The notes beneath the pieces were generated by a model that was given only the letters and a program-made list of their open reading frames with translations, did no database searches and had not been told where the DNA came from. From NCBI GenBank assembly GCA_903845045.1, contig CAIMWA010000277.1, forward strand, positions 1-57,936: DNA of 57,936 nt, in the 5' to 3' direction. Positions 33,220 to 41,302 of the stretch are shown piece by piece (within the stretch, counting starts at the first letter, position 1; each line of letters starts with the position of its first letter). The stretch is from an uncultured delta proteobacterium (GTDB taxonomy: Bacteria; Myxococcota_A; Polyangia; Polyangiales; Ga0077539). Position numbers and translations under genes: made by a program.

Positions 33220-33951
33220 TCAGCCCCCCGATTGCGGCAAGGATTTAAGGCCGAGTTTGTTCGACAAAGTCATGTCCGGGTGTTGCGCGTACGAGTTCGG
33301 CACCACGTCGGAGTTTGACACCCGGCGGGCCTGCGCCACGAACATTTTGAACCTGTTCAGCATTAACTCTGCGTCCTGTTCGCGCTGCGCGCTAAGCAGG
33401 GCGTAGTAGGCGGCCCCGAAGGGGACGGCATCAGTCCAAGGGTACGGCAGCGCTTCGGCCGTGGAGTCGTCGGCCAGGGCCGTCGGCAGACACACGGTGG
33501 CGACAGGAGCCACGTAGGGCTGGTCTGGCACAGGATCGACGAATAGCGTGCCGCTCACCCCTTGGCCGAACTGCGACCACATTGTGGGTTGCCCCTGCTG
33601 CGGCGCCGGATTGTTCAGGTGGTACAACGAGAACCAAGGCCAGGGGCGCGTTTGCGTCCACACCTGACCAGCGCCCACGTTCACCCACAAGGCATCGATG
33701 TTGAGCACGGAGCCAATACCTGCGGTGACGCCGGCCGCCGACACTGTGATCGAACTAAAAGCGTAAGTCCGCGTTCCCGCCGCCAGGGTCAGCGACGAGT
33801 AGTCCCGCACGCAGCGCCCCTCCCCCGCCGCCCAGGACCTCGCCGTGTTGATGTAGGTCGTGAGGTCAGCCGTGGAGTATTCGCTCCCTGTGACGGGGAG
33901 CGGGTTCTGGAGAAGCCGTTGCGTGGCAGCCACGTAGGCGGTCAGGGCCAT
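33220..33951 (-). CDS. head-tail adaptor / tail tubular protein A-like, copy 1
   Basis: A 243-aa paralogue of the following gene, without the GSGYT insert. Shared landmarks are AATQRLLQNP, ADLTTYINTARSWA, TMWSQFGQGVSGTLFVDPVP and YPWTDAVPFGAAYYALLSAQ. Two successive rings of related adaptor subunits, or a tail-terminator-like second ring, would explain the duplication. Start ATG 33951. A hairpin lies upstream, between it and the next gene. Confidence 0.7.
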   Translation of the reverse strand: MALTAYVAATQRLLQNPLPVTGSEYSTADLTTYINTARSWAAGEGRCVRDYSSLTLAAGTRTYAFSSITVSAAGVTAGIGSVLNIDALWVNVGAGQVWTQTRPWPWFSLYHLNNPAPQQGQPTMWSQFGQGVSGTLFVDPVPDQPYVAPVATVCLPTALADDSTAEALPYPWTDAVPFGAAYYALLSAQREQDAELMLNRFKMFVAQARRVSNSDVVPNSYAQHPDMTLSNKLGLKSLPQSGG

Positions 33952-33970
33952 GCTGTCCTCAGAAACAGAA

Positions 33971-33995
33971 CGGGGGAGGCATTACGCCTCCCCCG
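33971..33995 (-). terminator. hairpin between structural genes, likely partial terminator
   Basis: A perfect 10-bp inverted repeat: CGGGGGAGGC (33971-33980) and GCCTCCCCCG (33986-33995) with loop ATTAC. On the minus strand it is followed by a moderately T-rich tract (TTCTGTTTCTG). It could reduce transcription from the capsid-proximal genes into the tail genes, or stabilise the upstream mRNA. Confidence 0.6.
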
Positions 33996-34021
33996 CTGAG
34001 TAGGAAGTCCGGAAGAGGCGA

Positions 34022-35140
34022 TCAGATCGGCTGGAGCACGACCTGATCGGTGGTGAACCCCAAGGTCGGCACGATGGTGGCCGCGGTGGTGATCAGAGCA
34101 GTGGTCTGGACCAGGGCAGTCGGGGTGCCCGAGAACAAGCCGCCGTCGATTACGGTGGTGACCGAAGTGATCGTGGCGCCGCCGGCCAGTGACATCAGCG
34201 CCGGGCGGGGGGTCAGGATCGCGGTCTCGATCGCCGGCTGCGTGTTGACGGCGGTCGCCGAGGTGAGGCCGCCGATGGTGGTCAGCAGGTTCTGGTTGGT
34301 CGCCGAATAGCCGGCTCCACCCGAGGTCACCGAGGCGGTGGTCGCGGTCGAGAGCATGACGGCCGTGGCCGCCGCGCTCGATCCGCCAGCGCCAGCGATG
34401 GTCAGGGTCGGGGCGGTGGCGCTGGTCTGCGCCGTACCGCTGTTGGTGCAGAGCACGGCAGAGATCGAGCCGGTGCCGGTCAGGGTGACCTTGGCGACGG
34501 CGTTGACGATCGAGCCGAGGTTCGGGTCCGAGGGGCACGGCACAATCGCCGGGGTCGGCACCGTGAGGTAGCCCGCGCCCTGGTTGACGACGGTCAGCGC
34601 CGAGACGGTGCCGCTCGCGATGGTGCAGTAGCCGGTGGCCGGCACACCGCCGTTGGGCGGCGCCGGGAAGATCGCCAGCGGCGCGATGGTGTAACCCGAG
34701 CCCGCGGTGGTGATGGTGGTGGTCGTGCTGACCATGCCGCCGACCAAGGCGGTCCAGGTCGAGCCGCCAGCCGAGGCCGTGACCGTGACGTTGCCGGCGG
34801 TGTAGCCGGAGCCGGCGTTGGTCACGACAGCGCCGATCGGGCAACCGGTCAGGTTGGCGACGCGGAAGTTGGTGCCATCGGAGCCGATGAAGGTCGGGGC
34901 GCCCGGGACCGTCGTGTACCGCCACCAGATGTCCATCACCGGGTCGAGGTACTGGATCATCGTGTACTTGCCGACCTGGACCAGCCAGTTGCCCGGCGGG
35001 ATCGGCAGGGTCTGGCCGGCGGCCAGGGTGATCTGGCTGCTGCCCGGAACATAGGGCGCATTCGGAAGCAAATTGGCGGGATACAGCGTCTGCGGAACCT
35101 GGAGCCCGAGACCGGGACCGCCCTGATTACTCGTCGTCAT
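34022..35140 (-). CDS. virion protein with GSGYT-type repeats, near capsid gene
   Basis: A 372-aa protein. Residues 1-100 (SSQITLAAGQTLPIPPGNW; MIQYLDPVMDIWWRY) form a start I associate with virion proteins next to the major capsid gene. The rest is beta-rich, with repeated TNAGSGYTAGNVTV-like units and long Thr/Ala/Val runs. It may be a decoration or tail-spike-base protein. The repeats match those inserted in the adaptor and nozzle genes. Confidence 0.65.
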   Translation of the reverse strand: MTTSNQGGPGLGLQVPQTLYPANLLPNAPYVPGSSQITLAAGQTLPIPPGNWLVQVGKYTMIQYLDPVMDIWWRYTTVPGAPTFIGSDGTNFRVANLTGCPIGAVVTNAGSGYTAGNVTVTASAGGSTWTALVGGMVSTTTTITTAGSGYTIAPLAIFPAPPNGGVPATGYCTIASGTVSALTVVNQGAGYLTVPTPAIVPCPSDPNLGSIVNAVAKVTLTGTGSISAVLCTNSGTAQTSATAPTLTIAGAGGSSAAATAVMLSTATTASVTSGGAGYSATNQNLLTTIGGLTSATAVNTQPAIETAILTPRPALMSLAGGATITSVTTVIDGGLFSGTPTALVQTTALITTAATIVPTLGFTTDQVVLQPI

Positions 35141-35173
35141 GATGGTGATCCTCTCAGTGCCCGGTCAGGGAGA

Positions 35174-36214
35174 TCAGAACGCCGCCGAAGAAATGCCGGT
35201 GATCCAGGCGTTGGCCGAAGGTTTGGTGGTGATGATGTTGTAGCCGAGGACCACGACACCCTGCTGGCCCATCTGTCCGAGCGGCACCAGCGAGTAGAAG
35301 CCGCTGAAGTCGAACGCGGCGTCTTCGTTGATGTACATCGAGGTGTACTTGGTGTTCACGGCGAACGCATTGCCCGCGGGGCAGAAGTGGTCGGCGAAGA
35401 TCGGCACGCCCGCGATGTTCAGGTTCGGGAAGGACGAGCGGTTCGGCGTGCCGATGCTCATTTCCTGGCCGGGGCGAACGAAAATCTGCTCGGCGCCGAT
35501 GAAGTCGTTGTTCAGCGTCGCGAAGTCGCCCGGGTTCATGATGATGAACGTCGGGGCCTCGCCGCCGGCCTTGTCGGTGACCTGGAGGATGTACTGCGAC
35601 ATCGTCTTGCGGGTGAAGCCGACGTTGCCCGGCTGACCCGTGGCCGACGACACGACATAATACTGGCCTTGCCAGTTGCTGTTGCCGGCCGACAGGCGGT
35701 TGATGCCGCCATAAGTCGGGTAGTTCGTGCCATTGTCGAAACCGTCGCTGAAACCGTTCGGAAACAGCGGATTGGCCGAGTTCGGCGTGAACATCAGCGG
35801 CGCGAGGTTCTGCACGGAGACGCTGTAAACGTCGTTCATGCGAGCCTTCAAGATCGAGATTTCCCGCTCAGTCGCCTGGATGACCTGCTCGCCGAACGGC
35901 AGCGGCACCGGCACGACCCAGAAACAAGTGTTGAACTGGGCGTTCTGGATGCCAGGAGTGATGTTCGGCTGGTTGAAGCCGCCAGCATAGCCGGTGAACT
36001 GACCCTGGACCATGCTCGCGCCCTGGATCGGCACGGTGATCTGGGAGAGGCCACCCGCCGACTTCTGCGCGTTGCCCATCATGTGGAAAAACGCGGGGGT
36101 CGCGTAGTACATCTGCACGAACAGGCGCGGAATGTAAGCGCGGCGAGTGGTAGCGGTCAGTTCGTTATAAAGTCCGCCAGACGAGGGGACTACACCGAGG
36201 CCGGGAAGCGGCAT
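35174..36214 (-). CDS. major capsid protein
   Basis: A 346-aa protein placed directly after the scaffold gene and before virion genes, of the usual size for an HK97-fold capsid protein. Characteristic segments include ATTRRAYIPRLFVQMYYATP, FGEQVIQATEREISILKARM and GYNIITTKPSANAWITGIS. No protease domain is seen. A purine-rich sequence (GGAGAA) precedes ATG 36214. It would form the icosahedral shell. Confidence 0.8.
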   Translation of the reverse strand: MPLPGLGVVPSSGGLYNELTATTRRAYIPRLFVQMYYATPAFFHMMGNAQKSAGGLSQITVPIQGASMVQGQFTGYAGGFNQPNITPGIQNAQFNTCFWVVPVPLPFGEQVIQATEREISILKARMNDVYSVSVQNLAPLMFTPNSANPLFPNGFSDGFDNGTNYPTYGGINRLSAGNSNWQGQYYVVSSATGQPGNVGFTRKTMSQYILQVTDKAGGEAPTFIIMNPGDFATLNNDFIGAEQIFVRPGQEMSIGTPNRSSFPNLNIAGVPIFADHFCPAGNAFAVNTKYTSMYINEDAAFDFSGFYSLVPLGQMGQQGVVVLGYNIITTKPSANAWITGISSAAF

Positions 36215-36262
36215 GACATTCTCCGTGGATATCAGTTACGGTTCACACCGCCACTTGCTTGG

Positions 36263-36844
36263 TTAAACGCGACCGCCGCGAACGTCGGCGAGAGTCTTCT
36301 GGGTCATGACGTTGGCGAAAGCGTCCTCGGACATTTTGCCTTCGAACAGCGCCTTGAGTTCGTCTGCGCCACTGTTGGGCTGCGCGAACAGGTCGAAGCG
36401 ATTGGACGAACCGGCGACCGGCTGCGTCGGCGGATGGAGTTTCTCGAAAGCGATGGCCGCGACCTCGTGGTCAGCGATGCCGCGCTTCTCCATAAACTCT
36501 TCGATCTTCTGGACGCCCTCGTCGTTCCAGCCTTCGCGGCGCAGGGTCGACCGGCCCTTCTCCCATTCGGAGCGGGCGTTGGCGGAAACCTTCTCGGCCT
36601 CCCGGGCGGCCTTTTCTTCAGCGCGCTCCTGGCGGAACGCGGTGAGTTCGGCCTGGAGCGCTGCCGACGCTTCGAGAGCGGGCTGCACGGCGTCAAGCTC
36701 GGGGATCGAGACACTGGGGTCGTTCAGCTTCTGAAGTTCCAGGACCTTGGTGCGGGTCTTGGGGTTCTGAAGCATCTTCGCGACCGTGGAGTTCACGGCG
36801 CGGAGACGGGCCAGTTCGCCCTCGTCAATGTCCACGAGTGCCAT
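36263..36844 (-). CDS. putative scaffold protein
   Basis: A 193-aa, highly charged and largely helical protein, with a coiled-coil segment FRQERAEEKAAREAEKVS near residues 90-107 and a C-terminal helix (SADELKALFEGKM-like) that could contact capsid subunits. It lies just upstream of the major capsid gene, the standard place of podovirus scaffolds. No protease motif is seen. Confidence 0.75.
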   Translation of the reverse strand: MALVDIDEGELARLRAVNSTVAKMLQNPKTRTKVLELQKLNDPSVSIPELDAVQPALEASAALQAELTAFRQERAEEKAAREAEKVSANARSEWEKGRSTLRREGWNDEGVQKIEEFMEKRGIADHEVAAIAFEKLHPPTQPVAGSSNRFDLFAQPNSGADELKALFEGKMSEDAFANVMTQKTLADVRGGRV

Positions 36845-36846
36845 GG

Positions 36847-37014
36847 TCAGCCCCGGCTCGGGATGTGGCTGATCGTCAGTTCACCGCCCTTGGCGCCGTT
36901 CGGGATGTGATCCTTGCGACCGCCGATGTCGATCTGATCCATGGGAACGCGGACGGTCTGGCTGTCCGGGGTCTTCGGGATCGACTTGGTGGGGTTCTGG
37001 AAGACGTTCGCCAT
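36847..37014 (-). CDS. small hypothetical protein of capsid module
   Basis: A 55-aa protein read from ATG 37014 to a TGA at 36847-36849, filling the gap before the scaffold gene. The sequence opens MANVFQNPTKSIPKTPDSQT and includes VPMDQIDIGGRKDH. Spacing to both neighbours is tight, which supports its reality. No family is recognised; it could be a minor capsid or decoration protein. Confidence 0.7.
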   Translation of the reverse strand: MANVFQNPTKSIPKTPDSQTVRVPMDQIDIGGRKDHIPNGAKGGELTISHIPSRG

Positions 37015-37025
37015 GGGACTGATCC

Positions 37026-37442
37026 TTACGCGGCGGGAGGGGGTACGGGAGCGCCGGAGGGCGCACCGGGAGGCGGGGGAGCGCCGGGGGCGCCGCGCAT
37101 CGCGGCGATCTGCGGCCCCATCTGGCGCTGCTTCGCGAGCATTTGTTCCATGGAGGTCTGGGTTACCCCTGGAGACACGGCACCCGGCGGCACGTACTTG
37201 CCGAGGTCCGTCATGGCCTTCATCAGTATCCGCCCCGGCTCAGTGTGCGCGCCGAGCATCGGCAGCGCCTTCGCCATGAGGTTGACGACAACACCCAGTT
37301 GAGCGATGCCCGAAGCCTCGTTGCCCCTGTTGGGGGTCGGAACAGAGGTCGGGGAGGAACCGAACGGCGGCTGACCCGGCTGCGTTCCGGCTCCGACAGG
37401 AGCAGCACCGGGCTGCTCAGACTGGGGGTTATCTTCCGGCAT
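37026..37442 (-). CDS. hypothetical Pro-rich protein of capsid module
   Basis: A 138-aa protein, Pro/Gly/Ala-rich at both ends, with a central helical part (GIAQLGVVVNLMAKALPMLG; GRILMKAMTDLGKYV). ATG 37442 is used; a TTG at 37502 would give 20 more residues but overlaps a mini-ORF with its own start. It is the first gene of the capsid block, downstream of a plus-strand islet, so it probably has its own promoter near 37.5-37.65 kb. Confidence 0.65.
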   Translation of the reverse strand: MPEDNPQSEQPGAAPVGAGTQPGQPPFGSSPTSVPTPNRGNEASGIAQLGVVVNLMAKALPMLGAHTEPGRILMKAMTDLGKYVPPGAVSPGVTQTSMEQMLAKQRQMGPQIAAMRGAPGAPPPPGAPSGAPVPPPAA

Positions 37443-37450
37443 CGGTGGAA

Positions 37451-37489
37451 TTACTTCCGGCCGTGCTTGCGGGTCCGACGAGCGCGCAT
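37451..37489 (-). CDS. possible 12-residue basic mini-ORF
   Basis: ATG 37489 to TAA 37451-37453 encodes MRARRTRKHGRK. A GGAGAA site lies five bases before the ATG, better placed than for any other start here. It ends nine bases before the ATG of the Pro-rich capsid-module gene. It may be a leader peptide for that gene or a tiny DNA-binding peptide, or chance. Confidence 0.3.
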   Translation of the reverse strand: MRARRTRKHGRK

Positions 37490-37684
37490 GGGATTTCTCC
37501 AATGTTCGGGGTTGCAGACTACCCGGGGTCCTCTTTCAGCCGCCTGCCGACCGCTTACACGACGACGAGACAACTGCCTGGGCGCGCTCATTTCCGGGCC
37601 TTAACCTCTTGACTTCAATCTTCTTGGTGTGACAAAAACGCCGGTAGCTAACCCAGACGGCCAAGCGCGTGCAGGAGTAAACAA

Positions 37685-37891
37685 ATGGAAGTTCTGACAT
37701 TTCCGGATTGGATGAAGCCGCGAGCGGCGGCCGAGTTCTGTGGGGTGTCAGAGGCCACGCTCCGTCGGCTTCGCCAATCGGGCGAGGGGCCTGTTTACGT
37801 GAAGCTGAAACGACGGTTCATGTACGAAACGTCAGAGCTTAAACTGTGGATACAGAAAAACACCGTCAAACCAACGAGAGCGCAGCCATGA
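37685..37891 (+). CDS. small MerR/excisionase-type helix-turn-helix protein
   Basis: A 68-aa protein on the strand opposite to the late operon. KPRAAAEFCGVSEATLRRLR near residues 12-31, followed by GPVYVKLKRRFMYETSELKL, matches the winged helix-turn-helix of the HTH_17/excisionase-AlpA group. It probably binds DNA as a regulator; no integrase is present to pair with an excisionase. TTGACT at 37609-37614 in the divergent spacer could be part of a promoter. It overlaps the next gene by ATGA. Confidence 0.75.
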   Translation: MEVLTFPDWMKPRAAAEFCGVSEATLRRLRQSGEGPVYVKLKRRFMYETSELKLWIQKNTVKPTRAQP

Positions 37892-38211
37892 ACGACATTT
37901 ACGTATTGACCGTCACGTATGGCCCGGCCGGAACGCAAACGAGCCTGTTTTTCCGGGACCGTGCGAAGGCCGAAAAGTACCTCGAACCTGCCGCCGAAGA
38001 GCCCGCGTTCATGGAAGTGGTCGACGACTTCGGTTCACGGCTGCTGGTCGCCGATCTGACTTCGATCGGCGTCACGAGCATGGAGCAGTCGCTCAACGTC
38101 CAAGTCGAGCAGACTGTGCTCCAGCAGGCGGCGCAGGCTAAGGCCCAACGCCGGGTTGCGGCCATTCCGTCGCTCGGACGGCCGGCGGGCGTACCGGCCT
38201 TCAACGGCTAA
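37888..38211 (+). CDS. hypothetical protein
   Basis: A 107-aa protein coupled to the helix-turn-helix gene by ATGA. Its first 70 residues (YVLTVTYGPAGTQTSLFFRD, KAEKYLEPA) have a strand-helix layout; the rest is a Gln/Ala-rich helix and a flexible tail. Unknown family. Its stop overlaps by four bases the stop of the convergent coiled-coil gene. Forms a two-gene islet with the regulator. Confidence 0.65.
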   Translation: MNDIYVLTVTYGPAGTQTSLFFRDRAKAEKYLEPAAEEPAFMEVVDDFGSRLLVADLTSIGVTSMEQSLNVQVEQTVLQQAAQAKAQRRVAAIPSLGRPAGVPAFNG

Positions 38212-38768
38212 GGTTCGGGGGGTTTCGCGGGCGGCAATGCGGGCCGCCCGCCCTTCCGTCGCTGTATTTCGTTCAGAACTTCTGGCAGATCAACGGCGAG
38301 GCTTCGCGCCATTGAGTCCTCGGGCAGTTCCCCTTTCAGCGCCGACAAGCAGAACGACATGCGGACCAGATGGATGGTGAGCATGTCTATCGTACGCTCC
38401 GCGTCTTCCATCTCAAGCCGCGCTTGGTCTTTGGCGTTCTCCGAGTCGCGCAACGCTTTTTCGACAGCGAGCAATCGTTGCTGCATCTGCATCACTGAGG
38501 CAGAAGCGCCGCCGCTCGAACCAGATAGTTCGACCAACTTACCTTGAAGGTGGTCGTTCTTGTCTTCGAGTTCTTTTATGCGGGAGCGAAGGTCTTGCCG
38601 GTCTTTGACGCTTTGGTCAAAGAGTTTGTCGGTGTTTACGTCGACTTTGACTTTCCGGAACGTCTGCCAGAGCCACATCCCCAGAGCCCCCGCCCCGAGG
38701 ATCACGGGGCCGGCTGACGGAGCGTCAGTGGGGATAAGGTCGGTTCCTACCACGGCCCGGGCTCCCAT
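38208..38768 (-). CDS. membrane-anchored coiled-coil protein
   Basis: A 186-aa protein. Residues about 18-38 (SAGPVILGAGALGMWLW) form one membrane helix, followed by basic RKVKV and then a long coiled coil (residues about 48-125, LRSRIKELEDKNDHLQGKLV). Basic residues just after the helix suggest that the coil faces the cytoplasm. Small phage membrane proteins of this build are often placed near lysis or structural genes with unknown role. Here it overlaps the Cache-sensor gene by 44 bases, so it might act with it; a spanin is less likely given the topology. Confidence 0.6.
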   Translation of the reverse strand: MGARAVVGTDLIPTDAPSAGPVILGAGALGMWLWQTFRKVKVDVNTDKLFDQSVKDRQDLRSRIKELEDKNDHLQGKLVELSGSSGGASASVMQMQQRLLAVEKALRDSENAKDQARLEMEDAERTIDMLTIHLVRMSFCLSALKGELPEDSMARSLAVDLPEVLNEIQRRKGGRPALPPAKPPEP

Positions 38769-39444
38769 GCGAATAGAGCCACGTTAGGATGGTTGTCCCG
38801 GCGGCGATGCAAATGGCAGCGAAAGACAGCAAGAAAGAAAAACGATCCCAGAACTCAGTCAATATGTCATCGACATAGTCCCCCGTCCCGATCATCAGGT
38901 GCCAAGGCGCAAAGCCCTCAGCGTAAGACACCTTCAAACGGGGACGGGGAGAAGCACCCCCCGCGTCCCATTTGTAAGAGTAAAATCCGCCGCCGCTTTT
39001 AGCAAGGCTTACCCCAGCCTGCACGTATTTTACTCCGTCAGAAGACACTGCGTCGTAGCGATTGACTCCGACAAGATCGGGACGAACTCGGTTCACCTGA
39101 AGGGTATACTCTCCCGGCTTTTCGTATGAATACACAAAGACATAATTGTTGGCGCTGCCGTAGGTCATATGGCTGATCGTTGTCAGCGCCGCCCCACGCG
39201 CTTCGCTCTCTGTCATCTTCGCGTTCATGAATTGATTGTAGTAAAACCACGTCACGTTGACCGCGGCTTCGACTATGCTTTGCGACTTCACCATGCGGGC
39301 GTCTAATTGCGCCGTGCGCAATTCAGCCAACCCAAAGGCCGAGGCAAGCAGGGCGACGAGGGTCGAGATCGCGAGAACCACGGAGCCCCGCGTGGGCGCC
39401 GTGAGATGGGCAAAGGTTTCGGGGATTTGGAGGATGGCGCGCAT
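38725..39444 (-). CDS. membrane protein with sCache_2-like sensor domain
   Basis: A 239-aa protein with a membrane helix at about 20-41, an extracytoplasmic domain at 45-198 and a second helix at about 202-224, ending in a basic cytoplasmic tail. The central domain has ESEARGAALTTISHMTYGSA, NNYVFVY, LVGVNRYD, GGGFYSYKWD and FAPWHLMIGTGDYVDDI, the pattern of single Cache type 2 domains that bind small molecules in chemoreceptors and kinases. No HAMP, chemoreceptor or kinase part follows. A sensor lacking an output domain in a phage late operon is unusual. It may interfere with a host receptor or sense the cell envelope; both are inferences. Confidence 0.75.
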   Translation of the reverse strand: MRAILQIPETFAHLTAPTRGSVVLAISTLVALLASAFGLAELRTAQLDARMVKSQSIVEAAVNVTWFYYNQFMNAKMTESEARGAALTTISHMTYGSANNYVFVYSYEKPGEYTLQVNRVRPDLVGVNRYDAVSSDGVKYVQAGVSLAKSGGGFYSYKWDAGGASPRPRLKVSYAEGFAPWHLMIGTGDYVDDILTEFWDRFSFLLSFAAICIAAGTTILTWLYSHGSPGRGRNRPYPH

Positions 39445-39563
39445 GGCAGGAGGCCTTAGTCGTCCAGACGGGCTACAGGCCAGTGGCCGAGCGCCACCAG
39501 CACCCTATCCTCTGCCGCCGCGCCCGCCGCGTCAACCCTAACCCCGCCGGCAGCGGGCCGGGC

Positions 39564-41255
39564 CTACTTCTTGCCCTTGCCCCCTTTGTCGAGAAGTTCG
39601 GGGTGCTCGCGGAGCATCTGCTCTTTTTTCTGCTGGGCTTCGCGCCAGCGGGCTTTGAGCACGTCTTTCTCAGGGAACGGCAGCATGTCGATCGCGCTGT
39701 CCCCCTGGATAATGCCGGCCTTGAGGCCGAAGCTGACGAGGTCTTTGTGGCTGTCCTCGTAGATCGGCGAGGCGCTATGGCTGTCGACGGTGACGTGCCG
39801 ATCGTCAGGCAGTTGGGACAGGGTGAACTCACGCACCGTCGCCTCGGACAGCGCTGTGCGGTACACCGTGGCGTCCTTGGCCTGCATCAGATCGAGGGTG
39901 CGATCGGCGGCGTCGGCGCACTGGCGCTCGATCAGCAGCGCGCGGTCTCTCAGGCGTGGCGAGCCAGTTTTGAGCAGGGTCTCGGCGTGGACGCCGGCCC
40001 GCACGCCGCTCTCGCCCTGGCCCGACATGACGCCGCTGAAACCGCTCACGTCGTTCATTAGCTTGATCGTCAGTTCAACCATCTTCAAGGCGTCGGGCGG
40101 CAACGCCGGGGTGAGATCGTTGACCCGGGCGCCAGGGTTGAGGCTGATCGCGCCGCTGGTCTGGAGCTGGTCGTACAGTTCATCGGCGACGCCTTCGTAA
40201 CCCTCAAAGGCCAGCACCTTACGGAACTGGACGCCGAGCACCTGACGAATGTCTTCGAGCATCCGCGACAGCAACCCCTGCGGCTCCATGAGGTCTTCGA
40301 TCTCAGAACGCCCCCAGAAATTGCCGGGAGAATGGTTCGACTGGATCAACGAGTAGGGGAGCGTCTGCGGCACAAACAGGTTTTGCTTCTTGAGGCGGCT
40401 AGAGATCAGGATGTCAGGCTCAAGAACGATCAGCGTACAATAGTCGCCGACACCGTCGCCCATATCTTCGTCGCGCACCCACAGTTCGTGGTACTTGACG
40501 GTGTCAACTGCGATTTCAGCGCCGCTCATCGGGAACGCGGCGGCATTCGCAAGCTGCACGATGCCGCCCGGCCGCGTCGAAGTGTTCGACATGTCAGTGT
40601 TGAGCACTGAGGTCGAAAGGACTTGATGGAAAAAGCTATCCATCGTCGCACCGTCAGAACCTTTACTCGCGTGCGCCATGATACGACGGTACAAACCCTC
40701 GGCGCCGTCCATATGGCTAATGCGGCGCCACACTTCGGCGGCCGTCATGTAACCGCTTTCACAAACAGCTTCCTGATCGCCGAGCCCCGTGAGTTCTTCG
40801 TTGTAAACCCCGAACTGCCAGGGCATCAGCAACCTAGCCTCAACGCCAGCGTGACCCATGCCTTGCTTGAGGATAGCCGCACCGTGCGCGTTCGACACAG
40901 TGACCCCAGAGGCGAAAACCATGTCGATATCGCGGCGTTCCCACGTGCGCGTCAACTGCCGCGCGGCGGTGTCAGCCATCAACAAGAACGGCTTTTCGTA
41001 ATGGTGATCGTAGTCGATCGAAAAGCGCAGCGAAGTCGGCGAGAAAAGGTGCGAAGACAAGCGGTCAACGTGCGAGTAAAGCATGTTGATGAGAGAGCGC
41101 TGCATACCGCCCGCGCTAGCAGCCGCAGAACCGGTTTCGATCCAAGAATTGTAAACTTTCGCCGCAGCGACACGGCGCTGTTGGCTCGCCATGCACGCTT
41201 CGATCACGTCTTTGGCTTTGCGGGTCAAAGCGTCGGTCTTGCTGGGAAGTATCAT
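39564..41255 (-). CDS. portal protein
   Basis: A 563-aa protein of the size and position of a podovirus portal, downstream of the terminase and upstream of the capsid genes. Recognisable segments are SLINMLYSHVDRLSSHLFSP, AGVEARLLMPWQFGVYNEEL, RSEIEDLMEPQGLLSRMLED and a late GFSGVMSGQGESGVRAGVHA. The C-terminus is Lys-rich. It would form the dodecameric ring through which DNA is packaged and ejected. About 120 bp without a gene separate it from the Cache-sensor gene. Confidence 0.8.
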   Translation of the reverse strand: MILPSKTDALTRKAKDVIEACMASQQRRVAAAKVYNSWIETGSAAASAGGMQRSLINMLYSHVDRLSSHLFSPTSLRFSIDYDHHYEKPFLLMADTAARQLTRTWERRDIDMVFASGVTVSNAHGAAILKQGMGHAGVEARLLMPWQFGVYNEELTGLGDQEAVCESGYMTAAEVWRRISHMDGAEGLYRRIMAHASKGSDGATMDSFFHQVLSTSVLNTDMSNTSTRPGGIVQLANAAAFPMSGAEIAVDTVKYHELWVRDEDMGDGVGDYCTLIVLEPDILISSRLKKQNLFVPQTLPYSLIQSNHSPGNFWGRSEIEDLMEPQGLLSRMLEDIRQVLGVQFRKVLAFEGYEGVADELYDQLQTSGAISLNPGARVNDLTPALPPDALKMVELTIKLMNDVSGFSGVMSGQGESGVRAGVHAETLLKTGSPRLRDRALLIERQCADAADRTLDLMQAKDATVYRTALSEATVREFTLSQLPDDRHVTVDSHSASPIYEDSHKDLVSFGLKAGIIQGDSAIDMLPFPEKDVLKARWREAQQKKEQMLREHPELLDKGGKGKK

Positions 41256-41302
41256 GGCGAGTTCTCCGGGGCGGCTCCGGTATCCATAACGCAGAAAACG
41301 AA

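Noticed and set aside
33942..34925. 327-codon minus-strand frame within the GSGYT virion gene
   Set aside because: Alternative frame of a repetitive gene, consisting of His/Arg/Asp repeats.
35387..36910. 507-codon plus-strand frame opposite capsid and scaffold genes
   Set aside because: Shadow of the major capsid and scaffold genes; Arg/His/Val-rich and without protein-like domains.
37685..37891. Excisionase of an integration module
   Set aside because: The fold is excisionase-like, but no integrase, repressor pair or attachment site is seen; the same fold is common in regulators.
38208..38768. Inner-membrane spanin (Rz-like)
   Set aside because: Size and coil would fit, but the basic residues directly after the membrane helix favour a cytoplasmic coil, and no lipoprotein partner gene is nested or adjacent.
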